From Planctomycetota bacterium (GTDB taxonomy: Bacteria > Planctomycetota > Brocadiia > JAJRTI01), in the NCBI GenBank assembly GCA_024278415.1, contig JAJRTI010000832.1, positions 1-14,763 on the forward strand: DNA of 14,763 nt. The letters are read 5' to 3'. The position numbers and the translations under genes are program-made. How positions within the stretch are numbered: the first letter of the stretch is position 1; the number at the start of each line of letters is the position of its first letter. The notes under the pieces were generated by a model, which saw nothing but the letters and a program-made list of their open reading frames with translations, was not told the DNA's origin and made no database searches. Positions 1 through 6,843 of this stretch are shown piece by piece.

Positions 1-32
1 ATTCAATCCTGGCCAGAAGCGGCCGCCGTCGC

Positions 33-95
33 CGTTCGTAGTGCGGCCCGTAAGGGGCGTCTGACGGGAGGCCCTCACCGGCCTCACTACGAACG
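33..95. repeat. Palindromic intergenic repeat (imperfect inverted repeat)
   Basis: Left arm CGTTCGTAGTG (33-43) is matched exactly by right arm CACTACGAACG (85-95). After one mismatch the arms continue with GGCC (45-48) pairing to GGCC (80-83). This gives 16-base arms with one mismatch around a 31-base centre that is itself GC-rich and partly self-complementary. It lies 66 bases before the BNR gene. It resembles REP-type palindromes. It could also be a bidirectional terminator for an unseen gene to the left, but there is no T-tract. The pairing is seen directly; the class is inferred. Confidence 0.7.
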
Positions 96-161
96 AGCGG
101 CTCTCAGTCGTCTCAGAAACACCGGCCGAATTTGCGGAATGCGGTGACTAAGGAAAGTATC

Positions 162-2303
162 ATGCCGATCCGATCATGTATCCTCCTCGCGCTCTCCACT
201 CTCGCCAGTCTGGCGATGTGCCGGCCCGCGCCGGCAGCCGCCGCGCACGCCCAAGCCATGGACTTCGAGGTCGCCGGCGCCTGGCGCACCGCGCCAGACC
301 TGCTCGACGAGTTCAGTGAGAAGGATCTCTGGTCCACGCGCACGATCCCGTTCAAGGAATTGGCGGGAGGCGTCAAGCTGTCGAGTGAGCACGTGAAGAG
401 CGGCAGGTTCTCCGCGCGCTGGGCTGACCACCCGCGCTACCCTACGATCCACACGACTGACGCGCCTCGGGACTGGAGCGCGTACCGAGCGCTTACGGTG
501 TGGGCCTACTCGGAAGTGGCCACCGGCGAGATCATCACGCTAGCGGTGCGATCAGACAGCAACGGCACCGCGTGGCAGGACTACTTCATCTACGATTTCA
601 CCGTCGACTGGACGGGCTGGCGGGAACTGGCCTTCCCGCTCGCGGCGTTCGATCGCCTCGGCGAGCCGGCTGGATGGGGCAGCGTGTCGGGCGTGTTCTT
701 CTTCACCAAGATTTTCAACCGGCAGCCGAACCCGTACACCGTGCTGCACCTCGACGCGATGCGGTTGGTGGAGATGGCGCCCTCTCAACCCGTGGCGAAG
801 CGAAAACCCAAGGCCAAGCGCGACGGCCGGCTCGTGCATTCGGGCAAGGCCCCGGAGTTCAATCCGGCCATCCTCAACCACACCTATCCGGAGACGCGTA
901 GCGGGAAGCCCGTGTTCGCGCCGATCCAGTATCGCCCCTACTTCAAGGCCGAGCGCACATTGTACGGCTATTACCCGCGCTTCCAGCCGGGTTTCGTGAG
1001 CTTCGATCCCAAGGGGCGCGCGTACTTGCGCTACGGATCCTACATCGTCGAGAACCGCGGCGCAGACTGCAAGTGGACGTACACGAGCGTGCTCGACACG
1101 CTTGAGCAGTACGCCCGCGAGCAACTGGGATTCGACGCGCTCGCAATCGCCAACGCGGGGCAAGGCGAGTCCGTGAGCATCCGCTTCGACCGCGACGGAG
1201 ACGCGTACATGCTCGGCTACATTTCCGATCCTACCCAGAACTGGCGCAGCCGCACTGGGCTGTTGCTGCACTCGCGGGACGGCATGAAGACGTGGGCCGT
1301 GTACCGTCTGCCGTGGTACATGGCGCGCTTCGAGAAACGCGGCCGGCACAACGTCGACTGCCTCGCGCGGCCGCCGGTGATCCTCATGAGCCGATACTTC
1401 GCGCCGACTCAGATATTCATCACCATCCCCCAAAAACGCGACGACGGCTCGCTGGAGATTCCGAAGCCCACGATGATCGCGGACGACGCGATCCCTATGA
1501 TCCCCCACTCTGGCGAGGCGAACCAGGCCATCACGCACGGCGACACCGTGTTCATCGCTTACAGCAGGCCCGACGTGCTGCCGGGGCACACGGTGAAAGA
1601 CGGCATGCCGGCGTACGTCGCCACGTATGACATCGCGGCGAGGAATCTGTCCAAGCCTGTTCTCATCGGCTTTGGCGGCATCAATGCGAAAGACGCGCAC
1701 AACTGGGCCGCGCTTGCCGCGGACAGCACGGGGATCATCCACGCAATCATCAACGGCCACCACAACCATTTCATGTATACGCACACGACGAAGCCGTGGG
1801 CGATCGACGCGTGGGCGGAGCCGATCCGAGTCGCAGCCGGCACGTCGTACGCGGGGCTGGTGTGCGACAGCAAGGATACGCTCTACTCGGTCACGCGCAA
1901 CTCGCACCCCGGCTACTACTTCCGCCTATCGCTGCACCGCAAGAAGGCGGGCCAGCCGTGGGAGGCCCCCAAGCACCTCGTGTTGCCGTTCAAGCCGTAC
2001 TATAAGATCTACTACCACCGGCTCGTCATCGACCCGGCCACGGATCGGCTATTCCTCTCGTATTACTCGCAGAGCGCCAGCATCTGCGTGTTCAAGGACG
2101 AGTTTCTCGCGTATCTCTACACGTGGCCCGACCGCGAGCAGCGGTTCTTCAGCGGCAAGCGCGGGGCGTACGTGCCGTTGGGCACGTATCGCGAGAAGCC
2201 GCGCAAGTACGCGTTTTACCAGCCCCCGCCGTCGGAGTTGACCGTGCTCGTGTCGGAGGACGGCGGCGAGACCTGGCGGCTGGCGGTGACGGAGGATTTC
2301 TGA
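162..2303 (+). CDS. Secreted BNR/sialidase-like beta-propeller protein with N-terminal carbohydrate-binding-like domain
   Basis: The ATG at 162 is chosen over the TTG at 132 because AAGGA lies about 7 bases upstream and the protein then opens with a typical signal peptide: MPIRSC, a hydrophobic stretch, then an Ala-rich cleavage region near residues 24-32. The product is 713 residues. Residues about 60-205 look like a beta-sandwich carbohydrate-binding module (alternating strands, FYDFT-like and GWRELAFPL segments, ending LHLDAMRLVE). Residues about 225-713 resemble BNR_4-type propellers. Asp-box-like motifs are SRDGMKTW (371-378) and SEDGGETW (698-705), and a His-rich segment GHHNHFMYTH lies near 531-540. 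Such proteins act outside the inner membrane on polysaccharides, as sialidases, lyases or binding proteins. The substrate cannot be told, and hydrolase versus lyase is unresolved. It appears monocistronic. Confidence 0.65.
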   Translation: MPIRSCILLALSTLASLAMCRPAPAAAAHAQAMDFEVAGAWRTAPDLLDEFSEKDLWSTRTIPFKELAGGVKLSSEHVKSGRFSARWADHPRYPTIHTTDAPRDWSAYRALTVWAYSEVATGEIITLAVRSDSNGTAWQDYFIYDFTVDWTGWRELAFPLAAFDRLGEPAGWGSVSGVFFFTKIFNRQPNPYTVLHLDAMRLVEMAPSQPVAKRKPKAKRDGRLVHSGKAPEFNPAILNHTYPETRSGKPVFAPIQYRPYFKAERTLYGYYPRFQPGFVSFDPKGRAYLRYGSYIVENRGADCKWTYTSVLDTLEQYAREQLGFDALAIANAGQGESVSIRFDRDGDAYMLGYISDPTQNWRSRTGLLLHSRDGMKTWAVYRLPWYMARFEKRGRHNVDCLARPPVILMSRYFAPTQIFITIPQKRDDGSLEIPKPTMIADDAIPMIPHSGEANQAITHGDTVFIAYSRPDVLPGHTVKDGMPAYVATYDIAARNLSKPVLIGFGGINAKDAHNWAALAADSTGIIHAIINGHHNHFMYTHTTKPWAIDAWAEPIRVAAGTSYAGLVCDSKDTLYSVTRNSHPGYYFRLSLHRKKAGQPWEAPKHLVLPFKPYYKIYYHRLVIDPATDRLFLSYYSQSASICVFKDEFLAYLYTWPDREQRFFSGKRGAYVPLGTYREKPRKYAFYQPPPSELTVLVSEDGGETWRLAVTEDF

Positions 2304-2341
2304 GGCCATCGTCGCGCGCGGCCCAATGCTATTAACACAAA

Positions 2342-2735
2342 GCGGGCTTCGCCCGCAACCCGGGAGCGGAACGCCTTCGCGTTCCGACGGACGGTCCCGA
2401 GGCTTCGGGATCCGCTCCGGGCAAGCAACTTCTTGTTTTTCATGACAGTTCTTGGATAAGGCATTAAGGATCTCCGTCCGCAGGATCCACGATGCATCGG
2501 CCAGGGCACACTCCATGGCCAGCTTTAGCCGGCCTTTTTGAGTGCCACCAGATTCATCTGGTGGTGAGCATGGCACTCGATTCAACTCGATGGGGAGCCT
2601 GCTTCAGCAGGACTTCTCTTGCTGCCGCAAGCGAATTGAGAAGCCGCGCTAAAGCGCGCTCCAGCCAATGAAGCGAAGGCTTGGTGTCCACCACGTGAAC
2701 GTGGTGGCACGGCAGAGAGCCAGCTGAAGCTGGCT
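2342..2735. repeat. Array of short hairpins in a gene-free region
   Basis: No convincing gene lies between 2304 and 2815. The stretch is instead packed with perfect or near-perfect hairpins. They are 2342-2356 (6-bp stem, TTC loop), 2367-2386 (8 bp, CTTC), 2395-2410 (6 bp), 2517-2534 (7 bp with one mismatch, TTTA), 2545-2564 (8 bp, TTCA), 2598-2611 (5 bp, TTCA), 2613-2643 (two-tier stem), 2645-2658 (5 bp, TAAA), 2688-2707 (8 bp, TGAA) and 2718-2735 (7 bp, TGAA). GAGTG/CACTC (2540-2544/2574-2578) encloses one hairpin, and an imperfect AGCGGA/TCCGCT stem encloses the 2367-2410 pair. Stem sequences differ while loop type recurs, and loops switch from TTTA/TTCA to TAAA/TGAA near 2645, so the two halves point in opposite orientations. 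Confidence 0.75.
2517..2539 (+). terminator. Possible intrinsic terminator within the hairpin array
   Basis: GGCCAGC (2517-2523) and GCCGGCC (2528-2534) form a stem with one mismatch around a TTTA loop, followed directly by TTTTT (2535-2539). It lies about 215 bases past the BNR stop codon. It has the form of a Rho-independent terminator for that gene, but it is also one member of the hairpin array, so the T-run may be coincidental. Confidence 0.35.
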
Positions 2736-2815
2736 GAATCCCGGTACGCCAGCAGAACGATCGAGATGGCCACATGTGCCGCGCTTTGCCTTATCTTAAT
2801 GGCATTGTGCGCGGC

Positions 2816-4042
2816 CTACCGCGCGGCGGTGGCGAAGAGGGCCCAGGCAGCCGCCACGACTGCGCAGGTGCCGGCCGCGAGCAAGACGGCGACGGCGATG
2901 GCCGTGCGGCGTTCCATGGGCGGGCGGGCGATGGCTTGCGCGGCGGCGGATCGTGCGCAGTCGAAAAGCCCCGCCTTGACATCGCGCACGGTCACCGTCA
3001 CGTGCGCCGCGGCCGCGGCCTCCTCCAGCGCCACGGCCAATTCGGCCGCGGTCTGGTAGCGCAGGTTGGGATCCTTGTGAAGCAGCCGGGCCACGACCGC
3101 GGCCACGGCCGGCGAGACCTCAGGCTCGAACTCGCGCACGTCGGGCGCCGGCTCGACCACGTGCTTGCGCATGAACTCGCGCGAGGTCTTGCCCTCGAAC
3201 GGCAGACGTCCGGCGAGCGCTTGGAAAAGCGTGACCCCGAGGGAATAGAGGTCGCTGCGCGCGTCCACCTCGCCCCCGGCGCGGGCCTGTTCGGGGGCCA
3301 TATACTTGGGGCTGCCGACCGTTTTTCCCGGCTCCACGAGCGAGGCCTCGTCCACGTCATCGCGGCGCGCCAACCCCAGATCGCACAGCTTGGCCTTGCC
3401 GTCGCGGCTCACCATGATGTTGCTGGGCTTGATGTCCCGATGCACGATGCCGCTCTGATGCGCGTGCGCGAGCCCGAGCGCGATCTGCCGCACGATCTCC
3501 ATGGCCTCGGCCTGCGGCAGCCTGCCGCGCTCTCGCAAGATCTGCGCGAGCGACTTGCCGCGCACGAACTCCATCGCGAAGTAGTGGCGCCCGTCGGAGC
3601 AGCCCACGTCGATCGCGGACACAATGTTGGGATGCCGAAGCTTGGCCGCGGCCCTGGCCTCGCGGTAGAAACGCTCGAGGTACATCTCGTCCTTGGCCAG
3701 ATTCGACGGCAGAATCTTGAGTGCGACGGTGCGATCGAGGTTGAGTTGAAGCGCCTTGAACACCCGGCCCATGCCGCCTTCGCCGACCTTGGCCAGTATC
3801 TCGAAGCCTCCCACGACCGGCCGCTGCGCGGGCGGCACATCGATCTCTCGCGAAATGGCCTGCGCCTGCTCGTCTGTGAGAAACCCCTTGGCCTGCGCCA
3901 CGGCTCTCGCGGCCTGCGGCTTGCGCCAATCCCGCGCCTGGTCGAGCGCCTGCCGGCACGCGTCGGCCTGTTCCTCCGTGAGCATCTCCTTGTCCATGGC
4001 CAGGGAGAGGAACAGTTCGTTGTGTTCTTGTGTACTGGACAT
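2816..4042 (-). CDS. Membrane-anchored Hanks-type serine/threonine protein kinase
   Basis: This is a eukaryotic-like protein kinase that transfers phosphate from ATP to Ser/Thr of partner proteins. With the ATG at 4042 the product is 408 residues. The order is a helical N-terminal segment rich in E/Q (about 1-75), then the kinase domain: glycine loop GEGGMGRVF (87-95), VALKIL lysine at 109, HRDIKPSN at 201-208, metal-binding DLG at 221-223 and APE at 249-251. A short linker leads to one transmembrane helix (about 379-403) and a very short tail, so the catalytic domain is cytoplasmic and C-terminally tethered. All catalytic residues are present. There are no PASTA repeats. An in-frame ATG at 4081 would add 13 residues, but it lies inside the -10 element of the promoter candidate (4080-4108), so 4042 is preferred. 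No clear Shine-Dalgarno site is seen. The STAS gene lies upstream on the same strand, 281 bases away. Confidence 0.95.
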   Translation of the reverse strand: MSSTQEHNELFLSLAMDKEMLTEEQADACRQALDQARDWRKPQAARAVAQAKGFLTDEQAQAISREIDVPPAQRPVVGGFEILAKVGEGGMGRVFKALQLNLDRTVALKILPSNLAKDEMYLERFYREARAAAKLRHPNIVSAIDVGCSDGRHYFAMEFVRGKSLAQILRERGRLPQAEAMEIVRQIALGLAHAHQSGIVHRDIKPSNIMVSRDGKAKLCDLGLARRDDVDEASLVEPGKTVGSPKYMAPEQARAGGEVDARSDLYSLGVTLFQALAGRLPFEGKTSREFMRKHVVEPAPDVREFEPEVSPAVAAVVARLLHKDPNLRYQTAAELAVALEEAAAAAHVTVTVRDVKAGLFDCARSAAAQAIARPPMERRTAIAVAVLLAAGTCAVVAAAWALFATAAR

Positions 4043-4079
4043 GGAGCGCAGCAGACCCGCGAGTGTGGGAGGGCGTGGC

Positions 4080-4108
4080 ATTATCCACTAACGCGTCCGC
4101 GCGCGCAA
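4080..4108 (-). promoter_or_regulatory. Sigma70-like promoter candidate for the Ser/Thr kinase gene
   Basis: Reading the minus strand, TTGCGC (4108-4103) is followed after 17 bases by GATAAT (4085-4080), five of six bases matching the -10 consensus. Transcription would start near 4073, which excludes the ATG at 4081 and supports the start at 4042. Confidence 0.5.
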
Positions 4109-4125
4109 CGACGAGAGGAGCGGAG

Positions 4126-4240
4126 ATGGTTGATGGTTGATGGCGGCTGCGTCCGCCGCACTGGCCGAAGATCCGCCGCACGGCTGGCGGATTCATGGTT
4201 GATGGGGGCAATCCGGGGCCGCCCATTGATTACCAACCAT
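4126..4240. repeat. ATGGTTG word repeats and hairpins upstream of the kinase gene
   Basis: ATGGTTG occurs at 4126-4132, 4133-4139 and 4195-4201. The first tandem pair and the later copy are each followed by ATGG. An inverted copy, CAACCAT, lies at 4234-4240, with CCCAT nearby to pair with the ATGGG that follows the third copy. Between them TCCGCC (4172-4177) and GGCGGA (4186-4191) form a hairpin. It looks like a short intergenic repeat or cruciform; function unknown. Confidence 0.6.
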
Positions 4241-4323
4241 CGCCTCCTTGTGCGCGGAGTCTCACTCTGCGCGAAGATCACTTCCATCGCTTCGAGCCCC
4301 GTCCGCTCCCGGCGTCCGCCCTT

Positions 4324-4920
4324 TCAGCCGAACCACTTGCCGAAGCTTTCGACTGCCTTCTCTTCCGTCTCGAAGATCTTGAAAAGCTTGTCCAGCTTCA
4401 TGATCTTGAAGATCTCCATCACGGTGGGATCAATGCATGCGAACTTCAGCTTGCCCTTCTCTGCGGTGATCAGCTTGTGAAGGGTGATGAGCTTTCCGAG
4501 CACCGCGCTGCTCATATACTTCACCTTCTCGAAGTTCACCACCATCTTGATGACGTACTTCTCTTTGATGAGGTACTCGAACTCTTGCCCCAGTTGGTCT
4601 ACGTTCGACCCGTCGAGCACACGCGAGGTGGCGAATCGCACGATGCCGATGTCCCCAAAGCTTTCGAGTTGGAGCATCTTGAGCGTCACGTCGGCCGCAC
4701 CGCTCTCGGACTTCTGCGGCGCGGCTTGTGCGCCGGGTGCGGCCGCGGGCGCGGTGCTGGCGACCGGCGCTTCCTGCGGCTTGGGTGCGTCAGGCGTCTC
4801 AGCGTCCCGCGTCACCAGGATCTCAGCCTTGCATGTGGGGCACTTGCCCTTCTTGCCCTCATAGCTATCGGGCGCTTTGAGCTTCTTGCCGCATGTGCCA
4901 CAGGTGACAACGATGCTCAT
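4324..4920 (-). CDS. Zinc-ribbon plus STAS domain protein (anti-anti-sigma-factor-like)
   Basis: The 198-residue product starts with a small zinc ribbon: CGTC at 7-10 and CPTC at 27-30, with GKK-rich loops. An Ala/Pro-rich linker (about 40-75) leads to a STAS domain (about 78-198). In the SpoIIAA/RsbV family the conserved Ser in the loop before helix 2 is phosphorylated by a partner kinase. Here that loop reads KYMSSAVLGKL, with Ser137/Ser138 as the candidate sites. Members bind anti-sigma factors or other regulators in the cytoplasm. GGAG sits 7 bases before the ATG at 4920. A promoter candidate lies about 125 bases upstream. No RsbW-type kinase is visible nearby; the only active kinase encoded nearby is the Hanks-type one next door. 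The partnership is inferred. What the zinc ribbon binds is unknown. Confidence 0.92.
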   Translation of the reverse strand: MSIVVTCGTCGKKLKAPDSYEGKKGKCPTCKAEILVTRDAETPDAPKPQEAPVASTAPAAAPGAQAAPQKSESGAADVTLKMLQLESFGDIGIVRFATSRVLDGSNVDQLGQEFEYLIKEKYVIKMVVNFEKVKYMSSAVLGKLITLHKLITAEKGKLKFACIDPTVMEIFKIMKLDKLFKIFETEEKAVESFGKWFG

Positions 4921-5043
4921 GCTTTCACTCCGGGGACCAATGGTTCCACGATCCCGTCCGCTGTGGCGGCCACGCCCTTGTCAGCGCGCGCATTGCTGCG
5001 AAGCGCCAGCGGTCCGGGGTAGTCATAGTCTACAGGAGCACCT

Positions 5044-5071
5044 ATTATACTTTTCGGCAAGGGCAGCGCAA
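5044..5071 (-). promoter_or_regulatory. Sigma70-like promoter candidate for the STAS gene
   Basis: On the minus strand a perfect TATAAT (5049-5044) is preceded by AAAAG and, 16 bases upstream, by TTGCGC (5071-5066). The start site would fall near 5037, leaving a leader of about 117 bases before the ATG at 4920. The rest of the 318-base gap 4921-5238 holds no gene I can support. Confidence 0.5.
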
Positions 5072-5137
5072 CTCTTTTCTGGCAAAGACCGGTGAACCAG
5101 ACACGGTGTGGCGGATTCTTGCACGTCAGGTTCTGCT

Positions 5138-5156
5138 GCCCGGAGGGAGGCCGGGC
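5138..5156 (-). terminator. Hairpin downstream of the small membrane protein gene
   Basis: GCCCGG (5138-5143) pairs with CCGGGC (5151-5156) across a 7-base loop, about 83 bases past the stop of the minus-strand small membrane protein. There is no T-tract on either strand, so it may only pause transcription or stabilise the 3' end. It is a weak terminator candidate. Confidence 0.25.
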
Positions 5157-5238
5157 GAGCACCGCGGCCCGTTCCGGCTTGATGCTGGCCGATCCCTCGC
5201 CCCGAGCCCCCGTGGCGATTGATGCCCACTGGGCCTCG

Positions 5239-5439
5239 TCAACGCCGACGGCGCACGCGTAGCGCGACGGCCATGAGAAGCACGAACCAAAGGATGGCGA
5301 TGACGATCGCGATGCAGCCCATGGCCTGGACCATTTCATCGCCGAGCGTGAGCATCGAGGCGCCCATAATGAGGATAAGCGTCACGATGATGATGGCGAT
5401 CCATCCGCCAGCGGTCACGCCTGTGCTGGGCAACTGCAT
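5239..5439 (-). CDS. Small two-helix membrane protein, unknown function
   Basis: The 66-residue product starts at the ATG at 5439, with GAGGA 9 bases upstream. Two hydrophobic helices span about residues 11-27 and 38-58, separated by the short polar segment TLGDEMVQ. The protein ends in a strongly basic tail RVRRRR, so both termini probably face the cytoplasm. The open frame extends further upstream, to 5694, but that extension is Arg/Pro-rich, crosses the promoter candidate at 5525-5553 and overlaps the channel promoter, so it is rejected. No family is recognised. It is divergent from the potassium channel gene, with the two promoters 50 bases apart, which might hint at co-regulation. Being so short, it could still be a chance frame, but the hydrophobic pattern, ribosome site and promoter argue for a real gene. 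Confidence 0.6.
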   Translation of the reverse strand: MQLPSTGVTAGGWIAIIIVTLILIMGASMLTLGDEMVQAMGCIAIVIAILWFVLLMAVALRVRRRR

Positions 5440-5524
5440 TGCGGCCGATCCTCTACTGGATGTGCGTGGGCAGAAGCTGTGAGCACGTCGCGAGTCGCGA
5501 GCCGTCCAACCCCAGAGCCGCGGC

Positions 5525-5553
5525 ATTGTACTCTCTGGGGGCAGCGGACGCAA
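5525..5553 (-). promoter_or_regulatory. Sigma70-like promoter candidate for the small membrane protein
   Basis: On the minus strand TTGCGT (5553-5548), 17 bases, then TACAAT (5530-5525). The predicted start near 5518 gives a leader of about 79 bases before the ATG at 5439. Confidence 0.5.
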
Positions 5554-5602
5554 CCGCCTCGGCCCGTGGCCAGGGCGCATCTTGGGTTGATTCGTGCGCA
5601 CC

Positions 5603-5631
5603 TTGACACGGCCACGCGCAGGGCCTACGAT
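5603..5631 (+). promoter_or_regulatory. Sigma70-like promoter candidate for the channel-pncB operon
   Basis: A perfect TTGACA (5603-5608) is followed after 17 bases by TACGAT (5626-5631), four of six bases matching the -10 consensus. Transcription would begin near 5638, about 55 bases before the ATG at 5693. It stands back to back with the promoter of the small membrane protein. Confidence 0.55.
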
Positions 5632-5692
5632 TGCGCGCGTGGCGCAGCCGAAACGGCTGGCCGCACAGACGAATCGACACCCGCGGAACCCC

Positions 5693-6832
5693 ATGGCCCT
5701 CCCAGCCCAACCCTACTGGCGTCGCCTGTTCAAGTGGATCCTCCTGGAGCCCACGCTCAAGGGCAAGCACCTGCGCTCGGTGCTGATGTACGTCGGCATC
5801 GTGCTGGTGTGCTGTGTGCTCAACACGGTGACCTTCTATTTTGCCGAGCGCTCACAGGGCCGGGATTACACGCTCTTCGATGCGGTGTGGTTCAGCGCCA
5901 CGTCTATCACGACCGTGGGCTACGGGGATCTGTCGCCGCAGACAGTGGTAGGCCGCATCGGCACGATGGTGCTCATGTACATGATCGGGGTCGCCTGCCT
6001 GCCGGTGGCGGTCGCGCATCTGTTCGCTTATTTCGAGATCGTACGTGAACTCGAGGCCACAGGTATGAGCGAGAACAAGAAAGACGATTGCCTCATCATC
6101 GTCCACTTCCCCAACGCGCACTGGGTCAAGGCGCTGATCGAAGAGGTCCGCGCAGACCCCCTGCACGAGGCGATCCCCGTGTGGGTTGTTGACCCCCTGT
6201 TGGAGCGCCTCCCTGAGCCGCTCGCCTCCATGCCGGGCGTGCACTTCGTGCACGGCAACACCATCGACCTCGACACGTACCGCCGCGCGAACGCGGGCCA
6301 GGCCAAGTTCATCGTCGTGCTCCCGCGGGAGCCGCATCTGTCCGACACGGACGCGTCCACGAGCACTGTCGTGCGCGTGATTCGGCAGATCTCCGACGCG
6401 CGCATCATCCCGGTGCGGGTGGACAGCAAGAACGACCATCTGTTCGAGGGCGTGCGCGGGCTCGTGCCGGGCGACTTCCCCATGAAGGTGGCCGCGCAGG
6501 AGCTGACCGATCCGTTCGTAGCCCGCGGCATGGATTCGCTCCTGAGCAACCGCGAAGGCAGCTTCCCGTTGAGTGTGGAGATCCAATTGCTCGCTGGGCG
6601 AACCATCGCCGACTTCGAGGCACTGCTGCGCGACTTCTGCGGCAGCGAGAGCACGGAGGGCGATCTGCGCCTGCTCGCGCACGTGCACGCCGGCGAGCCG
6701 GACTGGCTGCCCAAGCCCCAGACCCCGCTCGCGGAGGGCGACGTGATGATCGTCGTGGGCTCCCATCGGCCCTCGAAGTGGAAGACGCTCGAAGAGGAGC
6801 TGATGGAAATCGATAGGGCCCGTGGGCAGTAG
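5693..6832 (+). CDS. Two-transmembrane potassium channel with C-terminal RCK (TrkA-N/TrkA-C-like) domains
   Basis: The 379-residue product is a K+ channel subunit that would assemble as a tetramer in the inner membrane. TM1 is about 28-50, a pore helix and the K+ selectivity filter TTVGYGD about 60-80, and TM2 about 88-113. A cytoplasmic region follows, with an RCK N-lobe (about 132-260, including GNTIDLDTYRRAN) and a C-lobe (about 290-357, ending LAEGDVMIVVGS). In the N-lobe the usual glycine-rich nucleotide loop is replaced by IVHFPNAHW, so dinucleotide binding is doubtful and another ligand is possible. The ATG at 5693 is chosen because upstream frame extensions begin before the promoter at 5603-5631. 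The ribosome site is weak (GGAA close to the ATG). pncB follows after 11 bases, indicating co-transcription. Confidence 0.94.
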   Translation: MALPAQPYWRRLFKWILLEPTLKGKHLRSVLMYVGIVLVCCVLNTVTFYFAERSQGRDYTLFDAVWFSATSITTVGYGDLSPQTVVGRIGTMVLMYMIGVACLPVAVAHLFAYFEIVRELEATGMSENKKDDCLIIVHFPNAHWVKALIEEVRADPLHEAIPVWVVDPLLERLPEPLASMPGVHFVHGNTIDLDTYRRANAGQAKFIVVLPREPHLSDTDASTSTVVRVIRQISDARIIPVRVDSKNDHLFEGVRGLVPGDFPMKVAAQELTDPFVARGMDSLLSNREGSFPLSVEIQLLAGRTIADFEALLRDFCGSESTEGDLRLLAHVHAGEPDWLPKPQTPLAEGDVMIVVGSHRPSKWKTLEEELMEIDRARGQ

Positions 6833-6843
6833 GCAGAGATGCG

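Noticed and set aside
210..221. Lipobox (LAMC) in the BNR signal peptide
   Set aside because: Met at the -1 position does not fit the lipobox consensus, and an Ala-rich signal-peptidase I site follows.
552..1907. 451-residue minus-strand frame inside the BNR gene
   Set aside because: It is Arg/Val/His-rich with no motifs, typical of the antisense frame of a GC-rich gene.
2342..2735. CRISPR array
   Set aside because: The repeated units are hairpins of different sequence with irregular spacing; there are no constant direct repeats with unique spacers and no cas genes.
2049..2775. Minus-strand frames across the hairpin array
   Set aside because: They are built from the hairpin sequences themselves, lack recognisable domains and run into the BNR gene antisense.
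2774..4480. 568-residue open frame on the plus strand opposite the kinase
   Set aside because: It mirrors the kinase gene, which has all family motifs; its composition is His/Arg/Leu-rich and it spans repeats and two genes.
5440..5694. N-terminal extension of the small two-helix protein to 151 residues
   Set aside because: The extension is Arg/Pro-rich, contains the promoter candidate at 5525-5553 and overlaps the opposite channel promoter.
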